Of a stretch of DNA of 64,000 nt, positions 45,377-54,851 are shown in pieces. A program made the translations under genes and the position numbers. The notes under the pieces were generated by a model, which was not told where the DNA came from, did no database searches, and saw nothing but the letters and a program-made list of their open reading frames with translations. Source of the stretch: Chloracidobacterium validum. GTDB lineage: Bacteria > Acidobacteriota > Blastocatellia > Chloracidobacteriales > Chloracidobacteriaceae. Positions within the stretch are counted from its first letter, which is position 1; every line of letters starts with the position of its first letter. Where the stretch lies: NCBI RefSeq assembly GCF_018304825.1, contig NZ_CP072649.1:248001-312000 (forward strand). Direction: 5' to 3'.

Positions 45377-45417
45377 TGGGTACTACTTGAAAACTTGAAC
45401 GCCTGCCATAGCGAAGG

Positions 45418-45494
45418 TGGTCGGGGCGGCAAGATTTGAACTTGCGACCCTTCGCTCCCAAAGCGAATGCTCTACCAGGCTGAGCCACGCCCCG
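45418..45494 (-). tRNA. tRNA-Pro (anticodon TGG)
   Basis: On the - strand: acceptor CGGGGCG (45494-45488) pairs with CGCCCCG (45428-45422), a D-arm GCTCAGCCTGGTAGAGC, an anticodon stem TTCGC/GCGAA with loop TTTGGGA (anticodon TGG), and a T-arm GCAAG TTCAAAT CTTGC. The discriminator is A at 45421, and the CCA tail is encoded at 45420-45418. Confidence 0.97.
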
Positions 45495-45496
45495 AC

Positions 45497-45786
45497 GTAC
45501 CTCTGTTGGTAATGAACTTGGGCGCGCAAGTCAAGTCATTGCATTCCGGCTCCAGGGCAACAGCCTTGATAACGGCGAAAAAATCGCCAAAAAGCTCAAC
45601 CACGAGCCAACCTCAACCAAAAATGGTGGACACTCGCGCCGCTGCACGATTGAATGCGAAGAAAAGCATTGAATACACGGCTCCAGATACACGGCTCCTG
45701 GCGCTGCCACACCTCACACCCCTGAAGCCTCACGCTGGACTTGGGCGGTTCGGTCGGAGCATCATTGACGCGGTTACCTTCGTCTT
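45497..45786. other. 290-bp intergenic region between tRNA-Pro and a hypothetical gene
   Basis: No gene seen. It contains a direct repeat ATACACGGCTCC at 45673-45684 and 45687-45698, and GGCGAAAAAATCGCC near 45577, a small palindrome-like hairpin. No transposon end or riboswitch recognised. Confidence 0.55.
45506..45534 (-). promoter_or_regulatory. Possible tRNA-Pro promoter
   Basis: On the - strand TTGACT (45534-45529) is followed after 17 nt by a weak -10, TACCAA (45511-45506). A start about 7 nt later would fall just before the tRNA 5' end. The -35 is good and the -10 poor. Confidence 0.3.
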
Positions 45787-46425
45787 ATGGACTGGACGAC
45801 TTCCCCTGACGCCTTTATCGAACGCTGCATGCTGGCCATCGGTGGACGAGTCGCGCTGCACGGCGCGCGGACGGTGCTGATGCATATTCGTCGCACCTTG
45901 GTCAACCCATCGGAAACAGTTGAACTTGAAGTCCTCCGTGCCTTTGGCGGGCGCATCCGGGTGGTTGAGCGCCATGCGGATGGCAAAACGCGCGTGCTCA
46001 TCATCAACGGCTTTGCCGGCTGCCTCATCCAGGACGGGCAAGCCGGGCCGCTGGCGGCGCTTGAACTGGAAACCATCAAGCGGCGTGTCCGGCTTTATCC
46101 GCGCAACTTTCTGGCCCATGCTGAAGAGTATGATTACACCGGCCCGTTCCCCGACCGGGATGCCGATGGCGAATCAGTCTGGCGGCTTGATTTGGTTTCT
46201 GAGGAGGTGCGCTATGGATTCGACGCCGCGCACTTCCAGTGTCGTTTCCTCGAAGACTCCCACCTGGGCGAGCGCATCACCTACAGCGACTATGCCGCCA
46301 CGGATGGTATTCTGACGGCGCGCCGGGAACGGTGTTGGCGGAATGGGCAACTTAGTTATGAGGATGTGATCTCATACCTGGCGTTCAACGTCCCCTGTGA
46401 TGACGCCGACTTTCTAGCCTCGTAA
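45787..46425 (+). CDS. Hypothetical protein, 212 residues
   Basis: No family recognised. It has no signal peptide and alternates beta-strand-like segments (ETVELEVLRAFGGRIRVVERHADGKTRVLIINGFAGCLIQDG) with a charged, tyrosine-rich middle (YDYTGPFPDRDADGESVWRLDLVSEEVRYGFDAAHFQCRF). The strand pattern and the phrase SEEVRYGFDAAHFQCRFLEDS loosely recall LolA-like outer membrane lipoprotein-carrier folds, but this is weak. The start ATG has no clear ribosome binding site. It precedes another hypothetical gene by 35 bp. Confidence 0.6.
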   Translation: MDWTTSPDAFIERCMLAIGGRVALHGARTVLMHIRRTLVNPSETVELEVLRAFGGRIRVVERHADGKTRVLIINGFAGCLIQDGQAGPLAALELETIKRRVRLYPRNFLAHAEEYDYTGPFPDRDADGESVWRLDLVSEEVRYGFDAAHFQCRFLEDSHLGERITYSDYAATDGILTARRERCWRNGQLSYEDVISYLAFNVPCDDADFLAS

Positions 46426-46460
46426 TTCTCGTAATTTGTGGTTGGTGAAGGCTTTGACCT

Positions 46461-47234
46461 ATGACTTGCGATTGGCAATGTGCGCAGCTTTTGGTGTATC
46501 GCTGGACTCGGCTTGGTCTGGCATTGTTGGCAATCCTGTTTCTCGTCACGAACGATGCGGCGGTGGCACAACGTCGCAAGCCTCCGCGCCGGCCAGCGCC
46601 CCAGCCGGTCAGCCCAATGGTCGGCAAGGATGTCCGCATCATGCGCACCGATGGACTGGAAATCGTCGGCAAGCTGGTCAAGTTGGACTTACAAGGTGTG
46701 ACCTATCTCAACGCCGGTGGCGAGCAGGCCACGATTGCGTTGAAAAGTATTTCCGTTCTGACCTTTGGCGAACCCATCAAGCGGATTGACAAGCGCTTTG
46801 TGAATGATGCCCGTCAAGCTCTGGATGCGCTTGGTCGAGTCAACACCTTGGTCAACGGCAATCCAACGTTTAGCCAATATGACGCGCTCGTGATTGACGC
46901 GCGCGTTGCCGTGGAGGCGTTCCTGTCGAAGTACGACGACTATGACGATCAGTCAGACTTCTTTGACGACGTGCGCGGGGTGTTGCGCAGCTACGAACTG
47001 GTTCGTCCCCTATGGGCGACGATGCAGGGGGCCGATCGCCGCATCTCGCTCGCCGAGTCTGCGCCGGAGTTGGCGCCAATTCTTCGGATGTATCCCAACC
47101 TACGCGCCACGGAATACAACCAGAACGGCCGCTATCCGACCGACAAGGTGATTGCGTACGTGTGGAACCGGACGGCCCAGCGGCTGCGGGGCGTGCGGGC
47201 CCAGCTTGACCAACTCGCTTCAAAGGCTGGTTAG
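46461..47234 (+). CDS. Hypothetical exported protein, 257 residues
   Basis: An N-terminal hydrophobic segment (LGLALLAILFLVTNDAAVA) suggests a signal peptide. A GTG at 46494 would give a shorter, cleaner signal and may be the true start. A basic Pro-rich linker is followed by a small beta-barrel-like segment (GKDVRIMRTDGLEIVGKLVKLDLQGVTYL) resembling an Sm-like fold, then a helical domain. No enzyme motif is seen. The terminator at 47451-47479 probably ends this transcript. Confidence 0.6.
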   Translation: MTCDWQCAQLLVYRWTRLGLALLAILFLVTNDAAVAQRRKPPRRPAPQPVSPMVGKDVRIMRTDGLEIVGKLVKLDLQGVTYLNAGGEQATIALKSISVLTFGEPIKRIDKRFVNDARQALDALGRVNTLVNGNPTFSQYDALVIDARVAVEAFLSKYDDYDDQSDFFDDVRGVLRSYELVRPLWATMQGADRRISLAESAPELAPILRMYPNLRATEYNQNGRYPTDKVIAYVWNRTAQRLRGVRAQLDQLASKAG

Positions 47235-47450
47235 CGCGCGCTACCGGGCGTCAACCAACCGGATGTGGTGGGCGCGGACGCGCTCCTCGCCTTGTCCACG
47301 ACCGGCAACGTTTGGTCGTCAAAAAAAATCCGGAACTTTTTTAGAAAGTCACAGTGTAATCTGTCTTGCAGGCGGTCTCGGCTTTAGCTCTTGCCCGGCA
47401 AGAGTGGCTGCGGCCACCTGTGGCGTAGTGTACATTCCTCCTCTCTGCTT

Positions 47451-47479
47451 CGCGGTGGACCCCTCCACCGCGTTTTTTT
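47451..47479 (+). terminator. Rho-independent terminator
   Basis: CGCGGTGGA (47451-47459) pairs with TCCACCGCG (47464-47472) around a CCCC loop, followed by seven T. It ends the + strand hypothetical gene pair. The rest of the 280-bp gap upstream shows nothing else clear. Confidence 0.9.
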
Positions 47480-47515
47480 GTCCGAGCTTGCTTTTAGAGA
47501 GGCCACCGACGCGCC

Positions 47516-48223
47516 GTGCCAAGCCACCTGCCTGAGCCACAAGCTACCTCGTCCTTGCGTGATTTTCGTCCGGCGCTGGCTTTTCCAGCGTTGACGCCCT
47601 GGTTTGACGCGGTGGCGAAAGTCGCCATCCGGGATGATGTGCTCAAGCGTCGTTTGTCCGCTCTGCTGCCCCTGGAACCGGGACAATCCGTTTTGGACGT
47701 TGGATGCGGAACAGGCACGCTGTTGCTCCACTTGCATGAGCGCCAGCCCCAAGCGCGACTGTTTGGCGTGGACGCCGATCCGGTTGCCCTAGCAATTGCC
47801 GAACAGAAGGGACGGCGGGCCGGGGTTGCCTGGTCGCTCACCCGCGCTTCCGCGACCGAGTTGCCCTTTCCCGACGGCCAGTTTGAGGTGGTGGTCACGT
47901 CGCTGGTCTTCCACCACCTGACGACACCCCAAAAGCAGCGCGCGTTGCGCGAAATCCGGCGCGTCCTGAACCCGCGCGGCCGGCTCCTCCTGGCTGATTA
48001 CGGCGCGCCGCAGACTTGGCTGGAAGCGCTGGCTTTCTTGCCGGTTCGCCTGTTTGACGGCTTCGACGTCACGGAAGCCAATGTGCAGGGTCAGCTTCCC
48101 GACCAGATGCGCCAGAGCGGATTTGCCACGGTCGAATGTCGCGCTGAGCTTCCAACCGCCTTTGGCTATATCACGGCCTGGCAAGCGCAGCCGGCGCCCC
48201 CAGCCGAGCCTATGCCGGCTTGA
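47516..48223 (+). CDS. Class I SAM-dependent methyltransferase
   Basis: 235 residues with SAM-binding motif I VLDVGCGTGTLLLHL, acidic loop FGVDADPVAL, and motif LPFPDGQFEVVVTSLVFHHL, the UbiE/methyltransferase-11 pattern. The substrate is not evident. Start GTG at 47516. Its 3' end overlaps the convergent methyltransferase gene by 14 bp. Confidence 0.82.
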   Translation: MPSHLPEPQATSSLRDFRPALAFPALTPWFDAVAKVAIRDDVLKRRLSALLPLEPGQSVLDVGCGTGTLLLHLHERQPQARLFGVDADPVALAIAEQKGRRAGVAWSLTRASATELPFPDGQFEVVVTSLVFHHLTTPQKQRALREIRRVLNPRGRLLLADYGAPQTWLEALAFLPVRLFDGFDVTEANVQGQLPDQMRQSGFATVECRAELPTAFGYITAWQAQPAPPAEPMPA

Positions 48224-49022
48224 CGCCGGTGATGATGGCGTAGCCCAGTTCGCCCCGCCCGATCGCGTCGGCTGCGCTCTGGACAACCTGCTTCGCCTTG
48301 GGGAAATCCACATCCGGCAGGTCGAGCTTTTTCAGCGCGACCATCAATTCCGCCCCTAAGAGCTTGGCCCGGACGCTGGCGACCATATCGCCGAGCGCCG
48401 CATCGTGTGGCTCGACGACGCCCGGCGCAAACCCGGCAGCCGTGAGCAGGTTCGTGTAATCCTCCACCGGCTGCGCATCGGCAATGCAGGCAACCCACGC
48501 AAGCAAGGTCGCCAGCTCGGGCGCCAATGGACCCCGGCGCGTCAAATCACTCAGCCCAACGCGCCCGCCCGGCTTGAGCACCCGGAAAAATTCGCGCGCC
48601 GCCTGCGGTTTGTTTGGAAAGGTGCAATAGGCGCACTCGCACACGATGGCATCAAAGCTGGCTTCGGGAAGGTCCAACTGCTCGGCGTCACCGACCACGA
48701 AGCGGACTCGTTCGGCCAGCCCCTGCGCGGCAGCCGCTTCGTTTGCCAGCCGAACGTTTTCCGCGCCAAAGTCCACGCCAACCACGTCGCAGCCAAAGGT
48801 TGCCGCCAAGTGCAGCGCGCTGGTGCCGCGCCCGGCGGCAACGTCCAGAACCCGGGTGGTGGCATCCAACCCGATGACACTTCCCAACCGTTTGGTAAGC
48901 GCCAGCCCACCCGGATGAAATGAATCACCGAAGAGAAAGCGCACCACATCGCTTTCGTAAAACTGCGCGCAGCAGGACTTGACCGTTTCCGGGGCCGTGG
49001 GTTCTCCCACAAGGGTATTCAT
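48210..49022 (-). CDS. Class I methyltransferase coupled to the Tes-like gene
   Basis: 270 residues. Motif I is VLDVAAGRGTSALHLA, then VGVDFGAENVRLA and LPEASFDAIVCECAYCTFPN. The N-terminal Cys pair in VKSCCAQFYESDVVRFLFGDSFHPGG is a feature of a subfamily often annotated as arsenite methyltransferase-like, but ArsM-type Cys residues are not all evident. Its ATG overlaps the stop of the tetraether-synthase-like gene (ATGA), so both products are probably made together. A lipid-related methylation role is inference only. Confidence 0.75.
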   Translation of the reverse strand: MNTLVGEPTAPETVKSCCAQFYESDVVRFLFGDSFHPGGLALTKRLGSVIGLDATTRVLDVAAGRGTSALHLAATFGCDVVGVDFGAENVRLANEAAAAQGLAERVRFVVGDAEQLDLPEASFDAIVCECAYCTFPNKPQAAREFFRVLKPGGRVGLSDLTRRGPLAPELATLLAWVACIADAQPVEDYTNLLTAAGFAPGVVEPHDAALGDMVASVRAKLLGAELMVALKKLDLPDVDFPKAKQVVQSAADAIGRGELGYAIITGVKPA

Positions 49023-50581
49023 GCTTTTGACTCCTGGCTAAAGGAAAACGTGACCGGACGCACCTGGAATGGTTTGCCTTCCTTGCGCGCCAGCTTGCGC
49101 TCCCACTCGATGGCTTCGAGTTGCTCGCGGGCCTGCTGGCGGTAACCAATCGTATTGTAGGCGCAGAATGGAACCTGCTTGCCGCCCGGCAGCAGAAATT
49201 CCTTGCAGCACTTCATGAGGTTCTTCTGATTGAACGTGTAGGGATCCATGAAGTCCTGCAGCATGATCATCTTCATTTTGTCCGCAATTTCGCCGATGCT
49301 CAGCGACTCAAACCCACAGGCCTGGCAGGACATCTGAAGGTCCTTGGCAGATTTGGCGGTTCCCGGCGCGGTCGAGGACGACCACAGCCCTTCGAGCGCG
49401 ATTTTGATCTCGGCGCTGTAATCCGGCATGACCTTGTTCGTGATGTAGTCCAGGTAGTCATAGACGTTGACGACGCGCGGCAGTGGGGTCACCGTGCCGT
49501 TCTCGACAAAGGCATAGGTCACGGAGTTGCAGGTCGGGAAACAGCACGGCACGGGGACGAAGTCGCTTTTGCGGAAGAGGCCGTCGGTTTGGTGCTCGAT
49601 CATGGTCAGAATGTCGGGAATCGTCATGCGCTGAAGTGGATCGTGCGCCATGTGGCGTCCGGCGTGAAATGCCGGTTGAAAGTTCACGCCGCGCACGGCC
49701 GGGTGCTCCATGGCAAATTTGACAATCCGTCCGACTTCGTGGTCGTTGACCCCGCGCTCGATGGCCGGCACCAGCACCGCCGTCAGTCCCTTTTCCGCCA
49801 AACGGTCGAGCGCGCGAATTTTCTCTTCGAGAATATCCGGCTCGCCCCGAATGGTGCGGTAGGTCTCCCGGTCAAAACCATCGAATTGGAAGTAAAGCGC
49901 CGGCTGGATTTGGGCCAGTTCATCGAGAAATGCATCGTCACGGGCGATGCGCTTGCCGTTCGTGTTGAGCATCACCAAGTTGATGGGCCGCTTCTGGGCC
50001 TCGCGCAGAAAGTCCAGAATCTGCGGGTGAACGGTTGGCTCGCCACCCGAAAACTGCACGACTTCGGCCCGCCCTTCGGCGCGGACAAAATCATCCAGGA
50101 TGGACTGCACTTCTTCGAGCGTGAGACTGAAGCCCGGTCCGGCTTCCGCGAAGCACAGCGGACAATCCATGTTGCACACGCTGTTGACCTCGATGATGCC
50201 CAGGCAGGTATGCTGTTGGTGGTCAGGACACAAGCCGCAATCGTGCGGACAGCCTTCGACGACCTCACTGTTGAAGTGCAACGGAATGGTGCCGGGCTTG
50301 TTGTAGCGAACGTTGGTGATGTAAGCCTGCGCGTCGGCGTAAATCAGCGATTCGTAAAGCTTGCCCTTGGCGCGTTCGCAGTCACAGCGCTTCCGCATGA
50401 TGACCTTGCCATCTCGAACGACAATGTGGGCGTCCACGACCTTGGTGCATTCGGGGCAAATGCTGCGGGTGAGTTCCAAAAACACATAGTCGGCATCCCG
50501 CTTGCGGGGTGGCTCTGGCGGCGAAACGGTGGAGGTGGCCGCGTCGGGCACGGCTTCAAGGACGCTGGTGGTGTCACTCAT
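49019..50581 (-). CDS. Radical SAM protein resembling tetraether lipid synthase (Tes)
   Basis: 520 residues. N-terminal CPEC (42-45) and CDC (66-68) suggest a rubredoxin-like or extra cluster site, then GCPHDCGLC (Cys111, 115, 118) with Cys126, then the radical SAM site Cys136-x3-Cys140-x2-Cys143 in NSVCNMDCPLCFAEAG. Further Cys occur in CCFPTC, MSCQACGF and MKCCKEF. This multi-Cys layout is that of Tes, the archaeal enzyme joining lipid tails into membrane-spanning tetraethers, and its bacterial relatives. Acidobacteria make membrane-spanning iso-diabolic acid and branched GDGT lipids, so such a role is plausible. The ATG at 50581 with CGGAG upstream is favoured over the longer frame. Other members of this radical SAM family have unknown functions. 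Confidence 0.75.
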   Translation of the reverse strand: MSDTTSVLEAVPDAATSTVSPPEPPRKRDADYVFLELTRSICPECTKVVDAHIVVRDGKVIMRKRCDCERAKGKLYESLIYADAQAYITNVRYNKPGTIPLHFNSEVVEGCPHDCGLCPDHQQHTCLGIIEVNSVCNMDCPLCFAEAGPGFSLTLEEVQSILDDFVRAEGRAEVVQFSGGEPTVHPQILDFLREAQKRPINLVMLNTNGKRIARDDAFLDELAQIQPALYFQFDGFDRETYRTIRGEPDILEEKIRALDRLAEKGLTAVLVPAIERGVNDHEVGRIVKFAMEHPAVRGVNFQPAFHAGRHMAHDPLQRMTIPDILTMIEHQTDGLFRKSDFVPVPCCFPTCNSVTYAFVENGTVTPLPRVVNVYDYLDYITNKVMPDYSAEIKIALEGLWSSSTAPGTAKSAKDLQMSCQACGFESLSIGEIADKMKMIMLQDFMDPYTFNQKNLMKCCKEFLLPGGKQVPFCAYNTIGYRQQAREQLEAIEWERKLARKEGKPFQVRPVTFSFSQESKA

Positions 50582-50782
50582 AGGGGATACTCCGGTGGAT
50601 ATATTCGGTTGATGGGGCGCGCCCGGCCCAGGCCCCGCTGAGACTTGGTCGGACCTAAAACGCTTCCAACGCTTGGGGTTATGGTGCGCAGACTGAACGG
50701 TGACGGCATATGGAACTACGTGACGTGGTCGTTGGCGGACAACCGGATGCGGCCATCTTGCCGGCAAGGCTCCCGGTAAAAT

Positions 50783-52189
50783 TCAGCGCATGATTTTCGA
50801 CAGGCTCTGGATGACTTTTCCGGCTGTGCCGGTCAGGAAGTTTTCCACGGCGACACCGGCGGCGAGCTGCTGGGCTGCCGTTGAATAGGTTGGATAGGCA
50901 TGGATGGCATTTGCCACATCCGTGACCTTGAGCCGGTGGTTGAGCGCCAGCGTAAACTCCGTGATGGCTTCCCCGGCGCGCGGCGCGACCATCGTTGCCC
51001 CAAGCAGTGTGCCGTCACCGCGCGAAAGCACCTTGAGAAAGCCGGCGGTATCGTTGTCACAAACCGCCCGGTCGGTGCGGTCCATGGCCCACCGGTTGAC
51101 CTTGATGGCGTCGCCATGTTTGGCGCGGGCCGCGGCTTCGGTCAGTCCGACATGGGCAACTTCCGGGTCGGTGAAGGTCACCCACGGCACGATATCCGTG
51201 AATCCACTGGTGCTGCCGAGTAACAGCGCATTTCGCGCGGCAAGAAAGGCTTGCCAGCCGGCAAAATGGGTGAACTGGTGTCCACCCAGGACATCCCCTG
51301 CGGCAAAGATATGCTTGACGTTGGTGCGCAAATTGGTGTCCACCGGAATGCCATGGGCGTCGGCTTGAACGCCGGCCTTGTCGAGATCGAGGCCGGCGAC
51401 ACTCGGACGCCGCCCGGCAGCAATGAACAAAACATCGCCCTCCGCGACACCAGCTTCGCTTTCAACGCGAATGAGGCCGTTCTGGCGCGCCACAGTGCGC
51501 GCGCGGCCCGCCACGAACCGCATGCCTTCCTGCCCAAAAACCGTTCGGAGCGTTTGGTCCACTTCAGGTTCTTCCTTGGGTAGCAGCCGCGCCGCCACGA
51601 GCGTGACCTGCGAACCCAGCCGCTGAAAAGCCTGCGCCAGTTCGCAGCCAATGGGTCCGCCGCCGACCACAATCATCTGTTCGGGCAGTTCATCCAGGTC
51701 GAAGATGGTTTCATAGGTCAGAAAGGGCACGGCGTCGAGTCCGCGCAGATCAGGCGGCGACGGCCGCGCGCCGGTGCAGATGAGAAAGTACTTCGCCGTC
51801 AACACGCGGTCGCCGGCCGCGAGCGTTTGGGCGTCGAGAAATCGTCCCGGGGCCAGGATGACCTCGATGCCGTTGCGCTGAAGTTCCTCCGGCGCTTCGT
51901 GAGCGTAAACACTGCCGATGACGCCCTGCACGTAGGCCCGGACCCGCGCCATGTCGGTTCGGGGTGGCTCGGCCACGATGCCATACTGGCTTGCCTGACG
52001 CACTTCGTGGGCAATTTTGGCTGCCTTGAGCAGAGCTTTGCTCGGCACGCAGCCCGTCCAAGTACAGTCGCCGCCAATGCGGTGTTTTTCAACCAAGGCG
52101 ACTTTGGCACCGAGTTGCGCGGCAAACCCTGCCGCCGTCAGCCCGCCTGACCCGGCGCCGATGATGACGATGTCGAACCGTTCGGTCAT
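50783..52189 (-). CDS. FAD-dependent pyridine nucleotide-disulfide oxidoreductase
   Basis: 468 residues: FAD-binding VIIGAGSGGLTAA, redox-active CxxxxC in GGDCTWTGCVPSKALL, NAD(P)-binding IVVGGGPIGCELAQ, and C-terminal dimerisation region with the HAYPTYS signature (in place of the His-Pro of lipoamide dehydrogenase). This group is often annotated as mercuric reductase-like, but no N-terminal heavy-metal domain or C-terminal Cys pair is seen, so mercury reduction is unlikely. It is probably a thiol reductase of unknown substrate. Start ATG at 52189. It lies 202 bp upstream of the Tes-like gene, on the same strand. Confidence 0.82.
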   Translation of the reverse strand: MTERFDIVIIGAGSGGLTAAGFAAQLGAKVALVEKHRIGGDCTWTGCVPSKALLKAAKIAHEVRQASQYGIVAEPPRTDMARVRAYVQGVIGSVYAHEAPEELQRNGIEVILAPGRFLDAQTLAAGDRVLTAKYFLICTGARPSPPDLRGLDAVPFLTYETIFDLDELPEQMIVVGGGPIGCELAQAFQRLGSQVTLVAARLLPKEEPEVDQTLRTVFGQEGMRFVAGRARTVARQNGLIRVESEAGVAEGDVLFIAAGRRPSVAGLDLDKAGVQADAHGIPVDTNLRTNVKHIFAAGDVLGGHQFTHFAGWQAFLAARNALLLGSTSGFTDIVPWVTFTDPEVAHVGLTEAAARAKHGDAIKVNRWAMDRTDRAVCDNDTAGFLKVLSRGDGTLLGATMVAPRAGEAITEFTLALNHRLKVTDVANAIHAYPTYSTAAQQLAAGVAVENFLTGTAGKVIQSLSKIMR

Positions 52190-52573
52190 AGGTGTCACCC
52201 GCTCACAGCGCGTCGGTCAAGGCTATGCGCCGAGGCGGTGGGTAGCGAAAAATGCCGGCAACCAAAACAAGTGTAACTTGGCGCACAAAACTTGGCACGC
52301 AAAAAGTTGTCCTGGCAAAAGCTTATGCCACCGGCTTTGGCGCCGTGCCAGCCACTGCTCACGATGCCGGGCAGCCCCTACGAACTGGTCCGTCTTCTGC
52401 TTTACGCGCCGTGGCCAGTCCACGGATGAGGTCAACTGCGATTGGAAAGCAGGGTTTGTTTGCTGTATGCCGTCGCCTGGGCATCGAGAGCGCGTTGCGC
52501 GGCAGCCAGACGCCGTGTAGTGTCCAGTCGCCCGTCAAGCGTATGCGGCTACTTGGTTGGTGATGTTGACGCC
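52190..52573. other. 384-bp intergenic region, divergent oxidoreductase and mqnC genes
   Basis: No gene supported: open frames here have no family resemblance and lack a ribosome binding site. Near 52277-52312 the words ACTTGGCGCACAAA and ACTTGGCACGCAAAA form an imperfect direct repeat. No promoter was confidently identified. Confidence 0.5.
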
Positions 52574-53668
52574 ATGAGTGACTTTTCAACCCGACTCGAA
52601 CGCCTCTACCAGGGCGAACGCCCGCCGGCAAGTGAATGGCTGGATGTGATTTACCACGCGCCGCTCGAGGCGTTGCTGGACTGGGCCGACCGCCTGCGGG
52701 CGGACCTGCACCCAGACAATGTGGTGACCTACATTATTGACCGGAATGTGAACTACTCGAACGTCTGCACGTCGGTGTGTACGTTTTGCGCTTTTTATCG
52801 CAAACCCGGCGACCCGGAAGGGTATGTCCACGACTACGAAACGCTCTTTCGCAAGGTGGAAGAAACGCTGGCGCTCGGAGGGAGCGGCATTCTCATGCAG
52901 GGTGGGCTGCATCCCGACCTCAAGCTGGACTGGTACGAGGAACTCCTGCGCCAGTTCAAAGCCCGCTACCGGATTCATCTGCACTGTTTTTCACCGCCGG
53001 AAATCCTCAACTTCAGCCGTGTCAATGGGCTTTCGGTGCGCGAGGTGCTTCAGCGCCTGCGGGCGGCCGGGCTGGATTCGATTCCGGGCGGCGGCGGCGA
53101 AATTCTGGTGGATGAAATCCGCATGCGCCGCCGAACCGAGTGCACCAGCCAGGAGTGGCTTTCGATTATGGCAACCGCGCATGAGCTGGGCATCCCGACG
53201 ACGGCGACGATGATGTACGGCATGGGCGAAACCGACCTGCACCGGCTGGAGCATCTGCGCAAACTCTACGAGCTACAGGAACGGACCCACGGCTTCATCG
53301 CGTTCATTCCCTGGACGCTTCAGCCGGATAGCGTTCCGATTGGAAAGATCTTTCCCGACCGCATCGCGCCGGAAATCTATCTGCGGTGGTTTGCGGCCGC
53401 GCGGCTGTACCTGCGCAATATCCCCAACCTTCAGGTTTCCTGGTTGACGCAGGGGTTTGACGTTGCCCGCCGGGCGCTGCGGGGCGGCGCCAACGACATG
53501 GGCAGCATCATGATCGAGGAAAATGTGGTTTCGGCGGCCGGGGCAAAGTACCGCGCCGACGAGGCGCGCCTAGTTAGCGTGATCCGGGAAGCCGGTTTTA
53601 TCCCCTGCAAGCGAAATGCGGCGTACCAGCGCCTCGAAACGCCGGTCCTGGCCGGAGCTGCTGCCTAG
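52574..53668 (+). CDS. mqnC: Cyclic dehypoxanthinyl futalosine synthase
   Basis: Radical SAM enzyme of the futalosine pathway to menaquinone. 364 residues with Cys65-x3-Cys69-x2-Cys72 in [16 protein letters not shown] and the MqnC segments [20 protein letters not shown] and [12 protein letters not shown]. These residues separate it from MqnE and CofH. The ATG at 52574 gives the usual family length; the open frame further upstream is Arg-rich and unrelated. It implies menaquinone made by the futalosine route rather than the Men pathway. Confidence 0.92.
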   Translation: MSDFSTRLERLYQGERPPASEWLDVIYHAPLEALLDWADRLRADLHPDNVVTYIIDRNVNYSNVCTSVCTFCAFYRKPGDPEGYVHDYETLFRKVEETLALGGSGILMQGGLHPDLKLDWYEELLRQFKARYRIHLHCFSPPEILNFSRVNGLSVREVLQRLRAAGLDSIPGGGGEILVDEIRMRRRTECTSQEWLSIMATAHELGIPTTATMMYGMGETDLHRLEHLRKLYELQERTHGFIAFIPWTLQPDSVPIGKIFPDRIAPEIYLRWFAAARLYLRNIPNLQVSWLTQGFDVARRALRGGANDMGSIMIEENVVSAAGAKYRADEARLVSVIREAGFIPCKRNAAYQRLETPVLAGAAA

Positions 53669-53702
53669 CGTGGAGACTGATACCGGGAAGTGAGGGGAGT
53701 CG

Positions 53703-54776
53703 TTGGCCAATCCGGTGTGGACGAACATCGTTCAGTTTTTTGGGAAACGCTACATAGACATCTTCGTCGTCCTGGGCTGGGCAGTCATTACCTGGTTGCT
53801 GGTCTTGCTGCTGACACGCGCCATCCGCTCGCTGGTGCGCCGGGTGGCGGCCGACATCGAGCCGGCATACACTGCGCTGCGGCATCCAGTCCGGGTTTTT
53901 CTCTGGCTGCTCCTGCTCCCGCTTGGGCAGGACCTAGTTGAACTCCCTAGAACCGTTCAGAATCGCATCGAAGCTGGCTTTGGCATCGCGCTGACGCTGG
54001 TTGCGCTGTGGCTTGGGTTCGAGCTGGTCGCGGTGGCATCGGAGATCGCGCTTCAGCGGCTTGCCACCGATGGCACGGAGGAGCAGCGCCGCCGTTCGGC
54101 CGCAACGCGCATCGCCATTTTGCAGCGGCTGGTTCAGATGGCCATCGTCATCATCGGCGCGGCGCTGTTTTTGATGCAGTTTCAGGTCGTGCGGACGATT
54201 GGGGTGTCGTTGCTGGCTTCGGCCGGGATCGTCGGCGTCGTCGTCGGCATTGCCGCCCAGAAGACCATCGGCAACTTTGTCGCCGGGATTCAAATTGCCA
54301 TTACCCAGCCCATTCGAGTGGGCGACACGGTCATCGTCGAAAACGAGTACGGCGAGATTGAGGAGCTGACCTTCACCTTTGTCGTGGTGCGTCTGTGGGA
54401 CAAGCGGCAGCTCATTCTGCCGGTGTCCTACTTTCTGGAGCGTCCCTTCCAAAACTGGACGCGCTACACCCCCGAACTCATCGGCATGGTGTTCGTGCAG
54501 GCCGATTTTGGCGTCCCACTGGATGCCATGCGCGCCGAGTTGCAGCGGCTATGCGAGGACGACCCAAACTGGAACGCCCAGGTATGTCGGCTGATTATCC
54601 ATGAAGTCAACGAACGTGCCCTTGTCCTACGTGCCACCATGTCGGCCAACGAACCGGCGAAGTTGTTCGATCTGCGGGTCAACGTGCGCGAAGGTCTCGT
54701 GCGCTGGTTGGCGACGACGGAAAACGGCCGTTACTTGCCCCGCCTTCGGCACACCGAGCGGCTGGAGGAGAACTGA
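53703..54776 (+). CDS. Mechanosensitive channel of the MscS family
   Basis: 357 residues with about four membrane segments and the MscS pore helix region SAGIVGVVVGIAAQKTIGNFVAGIQIAITQPIRVGDTVIVENEYGEIEELTFTFVVVRLWDKRQLILPVSYFLERPFQNWTR. The Ala/Gly-rich pore-lining stretch and the beta domain are typical. It opens under membrane tension. The start is TTG at 53703 with GAGGGGAG upstream. It lies 34 bp after mqnC. Confidence 0.9.
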   Translation: MANPVWTNIVQFFGKRYIDIFVVLGWAVITWLLVLLLTRAIRSLVRRVAADIEPAYTALRHPVRVFLWLLLLPLGQDLVELPRTVQNRIEAGFGIALTLVALWLGFELVAVASEIALQRLATDGTEEQRRRSAATRIAILQRLVQMAIVIIGAALFLMQFQVVRTIGVSLLASAGIVGVVVGIAAQKTIGNFVAGIQIAITQPIRVGDTVIVENEYGEIEELTFTFVVVRLWDKRQLILPVSYFLERPFQNWTRYTPELIGMVFVQADFGVPLDAMRAELQRLCEDDPNWNAQVCRLIIHEVNERALVLRATMSANEPAKLFDLRVNVREGLVRWLATTENGRYLPRLRHTERLEEN

Positions 54777-54851
54777 CATGGGCGGATGGAAGGTTCCAGT
54801 CCGCGCTGCCGAACAGAGAACTCGCCGTCCCACGGTATCCCACCGCCGCGT

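Noticed and set aside
50783-52189. Mercuric reductase
   Set aside because: The heavy-metal N-domain and the C-terminal Cys pair are absent and no mer genes are nearby.
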